The notes beneath the pieces were generated by a model. It did no database searches, was not told the DNA's origin, and saw only the letters and a program-made list of their open reading frames with translations. Positions 44,774 through 54,900 of a DNA stretch of 64,000 nt are shown one piece after another. Within the stretch, counting starts at the first letter, position 1; each line of letters opens with the position of its first letter. The position numbers and the translations under genes were made by a program. This stretch comes from Candidatus Sumerlaeota bacterium (GTDB lineage Bacteria > Sumerlaeota > Sumerlaeia > SLMS01 > JAHLLQ01). The DNA lies in NCBI GenBank assembly GCA_030156535.1, contig JASGMJ010000017.1:32726-96725 (forward strand). The letters run 5' to 3'.

Positions 44774-47035
44774 ATGAAATGTTCGGCGGATCAGCGGGCA
44801 ACGTGGTGGTGGCGATTCGGCCTGACGGCCGGGTTGCTCCTGCTCGCATGGCTTCAACTCGGCCCTCTGGTTCACGAACGTCCCGGCGAAGGCGCATGGT
44901 TTCTCTTCGGCAACGACACCGTCTCGCACGATGTCCCCGTGCAGTTGTGGGTCTGGCAGGCGTTCCTCGATTCCGGCGCGCGCCTGCCGCTGTGGATGCC
45001 GCCGCTCAAGGGGGGGCTGCCGACTCTCGGCGCGTTTCTTTGGACACCGTTCGCGCCAAGCCTGTGGTTGCACGCGGTCCTGCCGTTTCCGCTCGCCCAG
45101 CGTCTGCAATTCGTCTGGGCGTTGTGGTGGGCGGGGCTCGGCGGATTCTGGCTCGCGCGCGGCACGGGCTGCCGCCGCGAGACCGCGTTGCTTGCGGCCG
45201 TCGCCTGCTGTCTGAGCGGGCACGTCGTGACGCTGATTCACGCGGGGCACTTGCAGAAGATTCTCGCGCTCGCCTGGCTCCCCTGGTTTGCCGGAGGCAT
45301 CGTGCGGGCGTTTGGCGCGGAGAACGACGCCGCCCGCGTCGTGCGCGGCAGCGCAGCCGCCGGCATTGCGCTGGGCATGGCCTTCCTCTCCGGCCATCCC
45401 CAGATCGCGTACACGATGCTCGGCCTGCTGGGACTGCGTGTTGTGTGGGCGATGCCGCGCGGAGGGTTCCGCCACGTGTCGCCCGCCGTGGCGATCGTTG
45501 CCGTGGGCCTGCTCGCCGGAGGCGCCCAGCTTCTTCCCGGCAGCGAAATGGCCGCGTGGTCGAATCGCTCGGGAGGCGTTGCCTTCGCCGAAGCCGTCGA
45601 CACGAGTTACCCGCCGCTGGAAATCTTTGAATTCGCGCTGCCGCGTTTTCTTGGCGACTCGTCGCCGGTGGGTTCCGGCCGCTACTTTGGCCAATGGGGC
45701 GAGCGCCTCGTCTCGGACTACGCGGGCGTGCTCGTCGTCGTGCTTGCGTTCGCAGCGTTTTGCGGACGCGCGCAACGGCGCGAAGCGGCGTACTGGTGGA
45801 GTGCCGCTCTCGTGTTTCTGTTCATCGGGTTTGGTCACTACACACCGTTCTACAAGTTGCTCTACCATGTGATGCCGGGGATGGACCGCTTTCGCTCGCC
45901 GGGGACGTTCTTTGCGGGCGTTGCGGTTGCGCTGCCGGTGCTGGGGGCGTTGGGGCTGGAATCAGCGATGGTGTTGCTCGAAAGAAAGCGCGCGCCACTC
46001 TTCCTGATCGCGGGCGCGGTGTTCGGCATCATCGGCGTTGTGGGCTGGATGATGACGCGCAATGCCGAAGTCGGCGCGTGGCCGTTTGCCATGCATGCCG
46101 CCGCACGTTCCGCCGGCCTGCTCGCGCTCGGGGCGTTCGCCCTGACACTGTTTGCTTGGCGGCAATGCGCGGGCGCCGCCGCGGGTATTGTGCTCTCGCT
46201 CCTTGTGTCGGGCGACCTTCTCGCCGCCAACTCCGCCTTCCTGGTCGCCGTGCCGTGGACGCATTACCAGGCGGGCTATGTGGCGCCAAACGCACTCGAC
46301 GTCGCGATGGCCGACGAGGCGGCACCGCGCCGCGTCTTCGAGCCCGGCCGCGAGCTCTCGCTTCGCCCCATCCTCAATGGGCGCGACGCCCTGCTCGCCT
46401 ACCATCCCATCAGCTTCGCCGCCTACGAGGAACAACTCCATCGCCTGACGTTCGGAACGCCGGAGTGGCGCGCCGCGTGGGGCGTGACGCACGTGTGGAT
46501 GCCCGGCCCGGCCGACGCCGCGGCACCCGAAGGCGCGGTGGTCGCCGCACGCTTCCATGGCCAGCCGGGCGGCGTGCTGCTGCGCGATCCCACCGTGCCC
46601 GGCGCCGTGCGTTCCGCCGACGGCACTCCGCTCTCCGAATGGTCATGGACCGAGCGTCTCCCCAATCGCGAAGTACTCGCCGTGGAAATGCCGGAGAACG
46701 GCACGCTCGAAGTCGCCGAGAGCATCGTGCCGGGCTGGCGGTGGCGCGTGGATGGCGAAGCGTGGAGCACGGCCAAAGACGTCTCGCTTGTGCGGCACGT
46801 GGCTCTTTCCCCGGGCGCGCATGTCGTGGAGTGGGAGTACCGGCCGCGCAGCTACGCTCTCGGCTTGTATGCGACGGCACTGGGTTTCTGCCTCGCGGGG
46901 TTTGGCGGTGCCGCAGCGCGGCGCAGGAAGAAAGTGACTTCCCCCGGACAACAAAACGACGACACTGCCTTGCGCTCCGGCAAACCCGCTGCCAACGTGA
47001 AGGAAGCCAGCGTGAAGGAAGAAGGCAACTCATGA
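44774..47035 (+). CDS. YfhO-like polytopic membrane protein
   Basis: 753 residues from the ATG at 44774; a long open frame upstream is out of keeping with conserved sequence. About eleven to twelve hydrophobic segments (residues about 15-520) are followed by a large soluble beta-rich C-terminal part and one last transmembrane helix (near 695-715). FLFGNDTVSHDVPVQ in the first loop and HYTPFYKLLYHVMPGMDRFRSPG match the YfhO family, related to GT-C glycosyltransferases that decorate teichoic acids or lipids. The Asp in the first loop could be the catalytic one. It ends with a 4-nt overlap on cdsA. Confidence 0.82.
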   Translation: MKCSADQRATWWWRFGLTAGLLLLAWLQLGPLVHERPGEGAWFLFGNDTVSHDVPVQLWVWQAFLDSGARLPLWMPPLKGGLPTLGAFLWTPFAPSLWLHAVLPFPLAQRLQFVWALWWAGLGGFWLARGTGCRRETALLAAVACCLSGHVVTLIHAGHLQKILALAWLPWFAGGIVRAFGAENDAARVVRGSAAAGIALGMAFLSGHPQIAYTMLGLLGLRVVWAMPRGGFRHVSPAVAIVAVGLLAGGAQLLPGSEMAAWSNRSGGVAFAEAVDTSYPPLEIFEFALPRFLGDSSPVGSGRYFGQWGERLVSDYAGVLVVVLAFAAFCGRAQRREAAYWWSAALVFLFIGFGHYTPFYKLLYHVMPGMDRFRSPGTFFAGVAVALPVLGALGLESAMVLLERKRAPLFLIAGAVFGIIGVVGWMMTRNAEVGAWPFAMHAAARSAGLLALGAFALTLFAWRQCAGAAAGIVLSLLVSGDLLAANSAFLVAVPWTHYQAGYVAPNALDVAMADEAAPRRVFEPGRELSLRPILNGRDALLAYHPISFAAYEEQLHRLTFGTPEWRAAWGVTHVWMPGPADAAAPEGAVVAARFHGQPGGVLLRDPTVPGAVRSADGTPLSEWSWTERLPNREVLAVEMPENGTLEVAESIVPGWRWRVDGEAWSTAKDVSLVRHVALSPGAHVVEWEYRPRSYALGLYATALGFCLAGFGGAAARRRKKVTSPGQQNDDTALRSGKPAANVKEASVKEEGNS

Positions 47036-47853
47036 AGACCCGCATTCTCACTGCGTGCGTGCTGCTCGCGTTGATCGCCCTCGGCTTCCTCTTTGCGTCA
47101 ATGCGCTGGCTCCCCGTGCTGCTCATCATGCTTCTCGGCGTGGCCTGCGTGCACGAGCTCTCGGCCATGGTGCAGCGCAAGGACACCATGATGTCGCGGC
47201 GGCTGGGGATGCTGGCCGTGGCCGCGATGGTGTACTTCGGCTGGCGCGGCGAGCCCGGCGCTGCGGTCTACGTGCTGGGGTTGACGGCGGTGGGTGCGTT
47301 CGTCCTGCGCGGGCGGCGCGATCCTCTCGACGGCGCGTGGCGCGACATCGGCGCGACGCTCGGTGGCGTGCTCTACATCGGCCTGCCGCTGGCGGTGCTC
47401 GCCGACTTGTTCGTGCGCTCCGCCGAAACGCGTCTGTGGCTGCTGCTGCTGCTGGCGATCATCTGGACCACCGACACGATGGCGCTCGTCGTCGGCAAAC
47501 GCTTTGGGCGGGTGAAGCTGATCCCGCGCCTCAGCCCCGGCAAGACGTGGGAGGGTTCGCTGGGTGGAACGTGCTCCGCGCTGTTCCCGTGTCTGTTCTT
47601 CAAGGCGCTCGCGCCCGAGACCTTCGCAGGCGTCCATGCCATCGAGCTGCTCGTCGCTTCCGTCGTCTTCAGCATCTGCACGCAGGTCGGCGATCTGGCC
47701 GAATCGCTCATCAAACGTGATACCGGCGTGAAGGACAGCGGCACGCTGCTGCCCGGGCATGGCGGTGCGCTCGACCGCATCGACTCGATCCTCTTCACCG
47801 CTGTCCCCTTCGCCGCGTACCTGCGTCTCTTCCAGCCCGAACTGTTCACGTAG
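47032..47853 (+). CDS. cdsA: Phosphatidate cytidylyltransferase
   Basis: 273 residues, normal length. Makes CDP-diacylglycerol from phosphatidate and CTP at the inner membrane, the branch point to all phospholipids. Six to eight transmembrane helices are seen. The CDP-alcohol transferase signature is clear: ESLIKRDTGVKDSGTLLPGH followed by GGALDRIDS (near residues 220-250). PGKTWEGS is the family motif preceding it. ATG overlaps the preceding stop (ATGA), so the YfhO-like protein is made from the same message. Confidence 0.95.
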   Translation: MKTRILTACVLLALIALGFLFASMRWLPVLLIMLLGVACVHELSAMVQRKDTMMSRRLGMLAVAAMVYFGWRGEPGAAVYVLGLTAVGAFVLRGRRDPLDGAWRDIGATLGGVLYIGLPLAVLADLFVRSAETRLWLLLLLAIIWTTDTMALVVGKRFGRVKLIPRLSPGKTWEGSLGGTCSALFPCLFFKALAPETFAGVHAIELLVASVVFSICTQVGDLAESLIKRDTGVKDSGTLLPGHGGALDRIDSILFTAVPFAAYLRLFQPELFT

Positions 47854-47889
47854 AAGAACGTCCACACGACAATGGTTGCGGCGGGCCGC

Positions 47890-47903
47890 CGGAAGCGCTT
47901 GCA
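47890..47903. promoter_or_regulatory. CRE-like palindrome before the methyltransferase gene
   Basis: CGGAAGCGCTTGCA differs from TGNAANCGNTTNCA only at the first base. It ends 33 nt before the start codon at 47937. It may be a third site of the regulon seen at 10255 and 55287, or a chance match. Confidence 0.4.
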
Positions 47904-47936
47904 TCGCGGAAACGCCCACACTGGAGGAGACCCACC

Positions 47937-48854
47937 ATGCCTGAGCCGCTGCTGGAAGCGATCAAGAAGCGGGTACTGCTGTGCGACGGCGCCATGGGCA
48001 CCCAGTTGCAGCAGGCCGGACTCAAGCCCGGTGCCTGCGGAGAAGCCTGGAATCTCGACGCCCCCGAGCGCGTCCTCGAAATCCAGGGGCGCTATCGCGA
48101 GGCAGGCAGCGACCTGATTCTGACCAACACCTTCGGTGGCTGCCGCATTCCCCTCGCCCGCCACGGCGAAGCGCCCCGCACCCGCGAGATCAACATCGCA
48201 GCCGTTGGCATCGTGCGCCAACTCGTCGGCGACGACGGCTGGGTGGTCGGCGACATCGGCCCCTATGGCGGCATGATCGAGCCCTACGGGGACGACGAAC
48301 CGGAGGAAGTCGAGAGCGCCTTCTACGAGCAGGCCGCCGCGCTTCTCGAAGGCGGCGCCGACGCCCTGATGATTGAGACGCAGACGGCGCTCGAAGAGTT
48401 GGAGTGCGGCGTACGCGCCGCAAAACGCGCAATAGCCGAGGCGGGGCGCAGCGTGCCGCTGATCGGGTCGATGGCGTTCGACCGCACGGTCTCCGGGCCG
48501 CCCAAGACCATGATGGGCGTCGATCCGAAGAGAGCCGCCGAGCGGATGCTCGAGTGGGAACTTGATATCATCGCCTGCAATTGTGGAACGAATCTCGGCC
48601 TGGATCGCTACGTTGAAATCCTGAATATTTTTGCCGGGGTCGCCCCTGGCGTTCCGCTAATGGTGCAGCCCAACGCGGGGAGCCCGGAGCGCGAGGCAGG
48701 CCGGATCGTCTACCGCCAGCCGCCGGAGGAGATGGCACAGGGCATCGAGGCGCTCGTGCGGGCGGGCGCGCGAATCGTCGGCGGGTGCTGTGGCACGACG
48801 CCCGAGCACATCCGCCTCTTCCGCCGCGAAATCGACCGGATCAACCGGGGCTGA
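47937..48854 (+). CDS. Homocysteine S-methyltransferase-like protein (MetH N-terminal/BHMT type)
   Basis: 305 residues, one TIM barrel, with GGAGGAG before the ATG. The family transfers a methyl group to homocysteine using a three-Cys zinc site. The ligand Cys residues appear in IACNCGTNLG (near residue 218) and GGCCGTTPEHI (near 285), and LLCDGAMGTQLQQAG and LTNTFGG are conserved barrel strands. It resembles the first domain of cobalamin-dependent MetH, but the cobalamin, folate and activation domains are absent. The methyl donor is therefore unknown; betaine or S-methylmethionine are options. Confidence 0.9.
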   Translation: MPEPLLEAIKKRVLLCDGAMGTQLQQAGLKPGACGEAWNLDAPERVLEIQGRYREAGSDLILTNTFGGCRIPLARHGEAPRTREINIAAVGIVRQLVGDDGWVVGDIGPYGGMIEPYGDDEPEEVESAFYEQAAALLEGGADALMIETQTALEELECGVRAAKRAIAEAGRSVPLIGSMAFDRTVSGPPKTMMGVDPKRAAERMLEWELDIIACNCGTNLGLDRYVEILNIFAGVAPGVPLMVQPNAGSPEREAGRIVYRQPPEEMAQGIEALVRAGARIVGGCCGTTPEHIRLFRREIDRINRG

Positions 48855-48877
48855 AACAGCACAACGGATTGCATGAA

Positions 48878-48916
48878 AACGCCCCGGCTCGCAAGGAGCC
48901 GGGGCGTTGTTGTTTT
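48878..48916. terminator. Bidirectional terminator
   Basis: AACGCCCCGGCTC (48878-48890) pairs exactly with GAGCCGGGGCGTT (48896-48908). GTTGTTTT follows on the + strand and TTTTC follows on the - strand. It sits between two convergent genes. Confidence 0.92.
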
Positions 48917-48938
48917 GCGGTGAGTGGTGCGCTGGTGC

Positions 48939-49916
48939 TTACTTGCAGGGTGCCAGCGTGGTCATGAAGATCTCGAAGATCGACTGTGCGTCGGCCGGCG
49001 TGATGGTGCCGTCGCCGTCGCTGAAGTCGATGCAGGGAGAACCGTTGTTCGGGGCAATGTCGCCCACGCTGATCTGGGCGGCGGTGCAGTTGCCGAGCAG
49101 CCAGCATTCGAACGCGGCCTGGGCATCGGCGGGAGTGACCGTGTCGTTGCCGTCGAGGTCGCCGAGCACGATACCGGGCAGGCTCGGGTCGAGCGGATCG
49201 GCGCCCGGGGTGGCCATTTCCACATCGTCGCTCACGCCGTCGCCGTCCGCATCGCCGGTTGAAGAGAAGAAACCGATGCGGTCAACGTTCGAGCTTGCTT
49301 CGCTATAAGACTGGAAACCACTAAGGGCGGTGACGCTGCTGTCGCGGAAGTTGACGTTCTGAAGCAGCGGGGTGTTGTCGACGGAGACGTCGAACTGTTT
49401 GGCTGTGTAGTCGATGCTGACGATGATCTTGTGCCACTGCGAGTTCGAGAAGGCCGGGCTGCCGGACGCCTCAACGTAATCGCCGGCGACGCCGTCGTAG
49501 GCGGCGACTGTGAAGGTGCTGGCGTCAAGGGTGCGGAAGCCGAGAACGGCGGCCATCGGGGTCGTTGAGTCGGGCACCTGAAGCTGGCTGCTGCCGGAGC
49601 CGAAGTAGTGGCCGCGCAGAAGCACACGCCCCGACCCACTGCTGACGGCGCGCGAGATCGAGGTGTTGGCCCCAAGGGCAACGTAGTTCGAGCCGTCGGG
49701 GGCGGTGAGTGGAGAGCTGGCAACGCTGGCGGTACCACCGGATTCGACGGTCCAGCCACCTACGCCGCTCAGGCTGCCGAGGGCGAAGCTGGTGCCGCTC
49801 GGGTCTCCGGATGTTTCAAAGCTGGTCTGATAGACGGCTGTTTGGGCACTTGCAGTACCTGCTGCCGCCGCGGCCAGAATGAGCAATGTCGCGCCAAGCC
49901 GTGTCGTTGTTTTCAA
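48939..49916 (-). CDS. Secreted LamG-like protein with dockerin-type calcium repeats
   Basis: 325 residues from a TTG at 49916: the site has GAGG 8 nt upstream and opens a signal peptide (MKTTTRLGATLLILAAAAAG), whereas the longer frame adds a charged leader. Residues about 25-215 form a concanavalin-like sandwich (FETSGDPSG, QWHKIIVSIDYTAKQFDVSVD). After a Ca-binding linker (GDADGDGVSDD) come two dockerin-like loops, GDLDGNDTVTPADAQAAF and FSDGDGTITPADAQSIF. Dockerins bind cohesins in cellulosomes; isolated copies occur in many non-cellulolytic bacteria. A cohesin partner is not in the window. Confidence 0.85.
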   Translation of the reverse strand: MKTTTRLGATLLILAAAAAGTASAQTAVYQTSFETSGDPSGTSFALGSLSGVGGWTVESGGTASVASSPLTAPDGSNYVALGANTSISRAVSSGSGRVLLRGHYFGSGSSQLQVPDSTTPMAAVLGFRTLDASTFTVAAYDGVAGDYVEASGSPAFSNSQWHKIIVSIDYTAKQFDVSVDNTPLLQNVNFRDSSVTALSGFQSYSEASSNVDRIGFFSSTGDADGDGVSDDVEMATPGADPLDPSLPGIVLGDLDGNDTVTPADAQAAFECWLLGNCTAAQISVGDIAPNNGSPCIDFSDGDGTITPADAQSIFEIFMTTLAPCK

Positions 49917-50247
49917 TGGACTTACCTCGGGCTGGTCTGGATCGCGGTCTGTCCGGGCGATCAGGAAAACGTTCTCGTCACATTCGACTCGAACCACTTG
50001 GAGTGTACGGCTGGCCTGGCAGGCGTCGAGGAAAATGACAACGAAACAACCTGTCGTCCCCTACTTTTTACCCGGCGTGGCGATCTCCCCGTGGCGTAGC
50101 CCTGATGCGCTTGAACTCCCTCTCGCTCCGCATGGGTCAGGATACAGTGCTGGTTGGAGAACCAGTGACACTGAACCGCTACCACAACTAAGGTAGTTCA
50201 CCGGGTGTCCGCTGGCAACCAGTAGTTGAGGAAAAAGTGGGGATTTC
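49917..50247. other. 331-nt gap between the dockerin and permease-like genes
   Basis: No gene is seen. A 6-bp hairpin (CTGGTT at 50150-50155 with AACCAG at 50160-50165) and a CTACC/GGTAG palindrome near 50180-50195 could terminate the upstream minus-strand gene. The remainder would be the leader of the dockerin gene; no known riboswitch pattern was recognised. Confidence 0.4.
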
Positions 50248-51963
50248 TCAGGACGGAAGACCATCGCCCCCCGGGGGGACTGGAACCTTCCGATTCCGCA
50301 CCATTCCCGCCCAACGCAGCAGCGACGCACCGAGCGGAATCGCGAGCAACTGGGGCCCGACGGTGACCATGAAGAGGACGAGATACGCGATGCTGCCAAA
50401 GCCGTTTCGCGGCAGGAAAGAGAAAAGCCAGTTGGCCAACAACAGCCCCCCTCCAAGAAACACGACAATCAAAGGAGCAATCGCCAGCAAATATGTCCCC
50501 AATCGTGACGGGGACAGCCGGGAAAGCGCACCTCCACGTCCCGCAGAAACCGCGTCCAGCGCCGCAAGGAGACCCACGGCCAGAGACCACATGGCGAAAG
50601 AGCCGAACAGGTGGCTCGGAAGATAGTAGACGGGCACCATCAGAAAGGTGCGAAAAGAGGTGAGAAGTGCTCCCTCAGTCGCCACGAAAAGGTAGCTGGC
50701 CTCCAAGCTCAACGCCACCAGCGCAAACATCACCAGCCGGGGAATCTCCGGCCCGACCGCGCCCCAGCCGCTCGCCACCTCTGACCGCCGCCAGCGCATC
50801 CACGACACGAACGCCAGCCACAGCGCAGGCACCTGCAACAACGCCCAAATCGGATGCGCGAAACGCCAGATCGAAAACGACCCCTCGGCGTCCGCATGTG
50901 CGAGATGAACCAACACTCCTTTCCCCACTACCACCAGACCTGTGGCAAGTACACCCGCCACACCCGCCAGCACCCACTCCCGCGCACACACCCGCGGCCG
51001 CGACTCCCCCGCCTGTTCCTTCCAGCGCCGCGCCGGACGGCCCCACAGCCACGGAAAAAACACTTCCGCCGTCATCCCGCCAATCGAAACGCCCCGTGGC
51101 CTTGCAAGCCGCACATAGTCGGAGTCGTTCCCTGTGAAGCGATCCCACAGCAACTCCATACTGCCTTCGTAGCAACCCAGTGCGTACTGATACACGAACA
51201 CCACCAGGACGGCAAAAACCCCCAGGGTGAGAAAGAGGCCGGCGAAGTTCGATATGAATGCCGTCATGGCAAGGAGGGCGATCGCCAGCGCAAAGCCCAA
51301 CGAGATGGGCAGCGAAACCAGGAAACGATAAACGGGAATCCGTCCGCCCGCGAACGTGCGCCACTCCACGACGTATTGCAGCACGCCCGCAATCCACGTG
51401 TTCAGCACAACGAAGAGCACGGCCACCATGGGGGCGAAGTACCCCGGCTCAACCCAACGGTACTCCCCGCGTGCCATCCCATACAGAAAGTGAAACGCCA
51501 CGAGCAGCGCCCACGCCACGACAACGCGATAGCGCAGGCAGAACGTCAGAAGATGGTGGAGGAAGAAGTCCTCGCGCGTCATGCGCGTGAGCAGCAGGTG
51601 TTCGAGCTGATCGCGCCCGATGCCCTTGATGTGGCGCGACTGGTCGTTGAGGAGAAGATGATAGCGCAACAGGCCGAAGGCAAACGCGGCCATCGCCATG
51701 AAGTGCGTTTCGCCCGGCCACCACCGATGGTTCCCGAAGAAAGAGAGAGGAGTGCTGGGGGCGGAAAGAACGAACGCGGCAAGGAGAAGGAGTAGTTCAA
51801 AAACGCGCAGCCCGGCGAAGCGATACCAGCGGGCCATGCGGCGGCGCGTGAAAACAAGCAGCGGATTGTCGTCCGCGTCCGTCAGTGCGAGCAGACGCTG
51901 GGGCAGCAGGAGGTCACGCAGCCGGAATGACGGAACGCTTGCCCCTGATGCGCCTTTCTCCAA
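50248..51963 (-). CDS. Large polytopic membrane protein, ABC-2 permease-like
   Basis: 571 residues from a TTG with GGGAG 8 nt upstream. About ten to twelve hydrophobic helices. After a soluble lead it reads DDNPLLVFTRRRMARWYRFAG, a start like ABC-2-type membrane subunits, and LLLTRMTREDFFLHHLLTF resembles their coupling segment. No ATPase gene is adjacent. It follows the glycosidase-M23 gene by 33 nt and is probably co-transcribed with it. A similar NPL-basic start occurs in the protein at 4144-5130. The function is not certain. Confidence 0.75.
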   Translation of the reverse strand: MEKGASGASVPSFRLRDLLLPQRLLALTDADDNPLLVFTRRRMARWYRFAGLRVFELLLLLAAFVLSAPSTPLSFFGNHRWWPGETHFMAMAAFAFGLLRYHLLLNDQSRHIKGIGRDQLEHLLLTRMTREDFFLHHLLTFCLRYRVVVAWALLVAFHFLYGMARGEYRWVEPGYFAPMVAVLFVVLNTWIAGVLQYVVEWRTFAGGRIPVYRFLVSLPISLGFALAIALLAMTAFISNFAGLFLTLGVFAVLVVFVYQYALGCYEGSMELLWDRFTGNDSDYVRLARPRGVSIGGMTAEVFFPWLWGRPARRWKEQAGESRPRVCAREWVLAGVAGVLATGLVVVGKGVLVHLAHADAEGSFSIWRFAHPIWALLQVPALWLAFVSWMRWRRSEVASGWGAVGPEIPRLVMFALVALSLEASYLFVATEGALLTSFRTFLMVPVYYLPSHLFGSFAMWSLAVGLLAALDAVSAGRGGALSRLSPSRLGTYLLAIAPLIVVFLGGGLLLANWLFSFLPRNGFGSIAYLVLFMVTVGPQLLAIPLGASLLRWAGMVRNRKVPVPPGGDGLPS

Positions 51964-51996
51964 TGCGGCTGCTCCCGGCTCATTGCCCCGCCGGAA

Positions 51997-54900
51997 TCAT
52001 CGTTCCAGGACGTGGCCTTTTCTGAGACCGTAATACCCCCCCAGAGGTTCCGGCACAACAGCCAAACCGCCGATGTTCGCGCCGCTGTGGCTGCTGCGCG
52101 CATTCAGGTGCAGCGCGAAATGCAGATGCGGCCAGCGCGTTCCGGAGTTGCCCGAGTAGCCGAGCAGCTGGCCCTGCTCGACGTCGACCACCGGCTCGCC
52201 GCGATCAACCTCGAACTCCAGGCGGTCGAGATGCGCGTAGATCGACTGCAATCCGTTGCCGTGATCAATCACCATGTAGTTGCCGTAGGAATCGGATCGG
52301 CGCCCCGACTGGATCAGGCGCCCGGCGGCCGTCGCGTAAATCGGGGTCCCCACGGGCATCGAAATGTCGATGGCGAAGAAATCGTTCGCACTCGCCTTGT
52401 TGCCGATCGTCTGGTGCGTCCACGAGGGGCTCTCGTACCCATAGCCGCTGCTCATTTCGTGGGGTCCGTCGAACGGCAAGGCGAGCACCACGCCCTCGGG
52501 GAGCGGCGCGGCGAATGGCTCGCGGTCCTCGGGAAGGGCCGCGACCGGTGTCTTGAAGGCGGGGTCCTTCGTCGCAACGGGGCTGACGGGAAACTCCGCG
52601 TCCACGCCGCTGTACTGCTGGCGTCCCGGGGATTTCACAAGTTCGGGATCGGGAAGAATCACGGCGACTCCCCAGTCCGACGGGTCCTTCCACTCGCCGC
52701 CATCGCCGTTCCACACGAGGACTTCCTCGTAGGTCTCCGCGCCCGGGGTCTTCTTGTTGTTCACGTGCAGGTCGAACGCGATCACCTGCCCTGCCTGCAT
52801 TCCCGCAACGCCGAATTCGGAGAGCGGAATCGCGGCCTCGATATAGTACCCGTTCTCCGTGGCTTTCGACGCGATCTCCAGTCCTGCGATGCGCCCCGCG
52901 TCCTTGTCGGACGGATTGCGCGGGCGATGATTCCACGCGGCCGGATTCCGGCCGCCGTCGCCGGGCGAGAGAACGAGTTGGTAGAAGCCTTCGGGGTAGG
53001 TGGTTTCTTCCGTCGGACCCGGGAAGCCCAGGTAGACCTCGACGGAATCGCCGCGCCACAGATCGGCATCGGTGTGCGGGTTGACCATCGGCGTGGAGTC
53101 CACGACATCGACGCCGATGTAGAAGTGCGTCGCGCTCCACTTCGCCATTGCCGTGGCACGGAACGCGTTGCTGTCGATGGCGCGCTCGTTGCGCGGCGGC
53201 ACGGTCTGCTGGCGGAACGGCAGCAAACGCAGCGTGGACGGATCGTTCCAGTCGGCCTGCCCGCCATCCATCGCGGGCGGATTGGCCGTGAGCGACTGCC
53301 CGGCAACCCGCAGAATCCCCCGGGCGAGGGCACCGCTGTCGAGCCGCACTTCGCAAATGGCCGAGACCTCGCCTTCCAGCGAAATCACGGGCGTGGAGGC
53401 GGTGGCCGATTCTCTCACCGGCAAATTGGGGACGGAGACCACGCCGGGCTGCTCGACGCCGTTCAGGCGCCAGCGCACCTCGCCGGAAACCGGAGCACCG
53501 CTGAAGTTGCGGAATTGCGCCGTTGCCGTGACGCCGGGAATGCCGCCAAGCGGCGCCGCGCTCATCTCGAAAGCCAGTGGCTCAATGGGAAACACGTCGA
53601 ACGCCATCGTCAGGCGGCCGTCGATGCTGCGGCGGAAAGCGGCACGGCGGTACATGGACGCCGTCGGAGCCAGCGTCACGTCGAGCGCGGCACGTGCCGT
53701 CTTTCCCGCGGGCACGTCGAGCGTTTCGTCCGACGCCTTCAGCGTCAGGCCCAGCGTGTCCGGCGGATCGAGCAGATCCGCGAGCTTCACCTTCAGCGTC
53801 TTGTCCGTCGGATTCACAACGTCGATCGCCACCGTGCGCGTGGTGCCCGGTGCGAGCAGCAGCTCGGCGGGGCGGAACTGAATCGCGGTAAGCAAAGCGG
53901 CCTCGGCGGAAAGCCCGCGGAAGTAGCGCGGCTCGGCGTCGAGCGGAAGCTCGACCCTGCCGTCAACGGGTTCGATGGTGCGAAGCATTTCGCCGCTCAT
54001 GCTCTCCATCGTCACGGACGAGGAAGCGGGAATGCGCACGGCGAGTGGCGCGCCGTCATCGCGCACCCAGCCCACGGCAAGCAGTTCACCCGCGCGGGTG
54101 CGATAGAGTTGGAACTCGGCATCGCCAAGGCGGGCCGGGTTGGCCTCCAGGCGCGGCGCCCTCCCCAGGAACGTGGCGTCACCGACGCGTGCGGTCATCG
54201 CCGCGTAGGCGGACGCGAGCAGCTTCGGCGTGCCGTCCCACTTGTACAGGCCCCAGTACCCGTCGGGATTCGTCGAATCGTGATCGTCCTTCAGCTTGAA
54301 GTGGTAGTAGCGATCGATGCCGCTGGCGAGCGCGATGAGGTGCTTTTTGACAACCCAGCGCGCCTGGTACTCCTCCGAAACGGCGGGAAGAATCGGGCAT
54401 GGGCCGGTGCTGAGGCCGATCTCGGTCAGCAGGATCGGCTTGGCGCCGTCGCCATAGCGCGTCATCAGGCGGCGCACGCCACGCACATGCTCCTCGAGAA
54501 CGCTGTCCTTTGCGCGGGCGTCGTACTGATGAAACGAAACGGCGTCGAAGTGACCCTGCGCGCCGGCCTCGTAGACCTGCTCCATGAAATCAAGGTCTGC
54601 CCATGCCGTGCACATGGCGGCGACGACGGAATCGGGATCGGCCTGCTTGATCGCGGCGTAGGCCTCCTGCAGCAACAACACGTAGTCGCGCGGATTGGGC
54701 TCGGGCCTCCAGAACACATCGACGTCCGGCTCGTTCCAGACTTCGTAGTATGTCACGTCCTCGCCGTAGCGCTCGGCGAACGCGCGGCAGTAGGCGGCGA
54801 ACTGTGCGCGGGCTTCGGGCGTCGCGGGGGCGGCGCCGTCCTCGGCCCACGCCGACGTGTAGCAGAGAATGGGAAGCGGCTCCTGGCCGGCGGCTTTCAT

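Noticed and set aside
48939..49916. Cellulosome component
   Set aside because: The dockerin-like repeats are real, but no cohesin, scaffoldin or SLH protein is present; isolated dockerins are common outside cellulosomes.
49917..50247. A cyclic-di-GMP riboswitch before the dockerin gene
   Set aside because: I compared the minus-strand leader with the GEMM consensus by eye and found no matching core; only simple hairpins are present.
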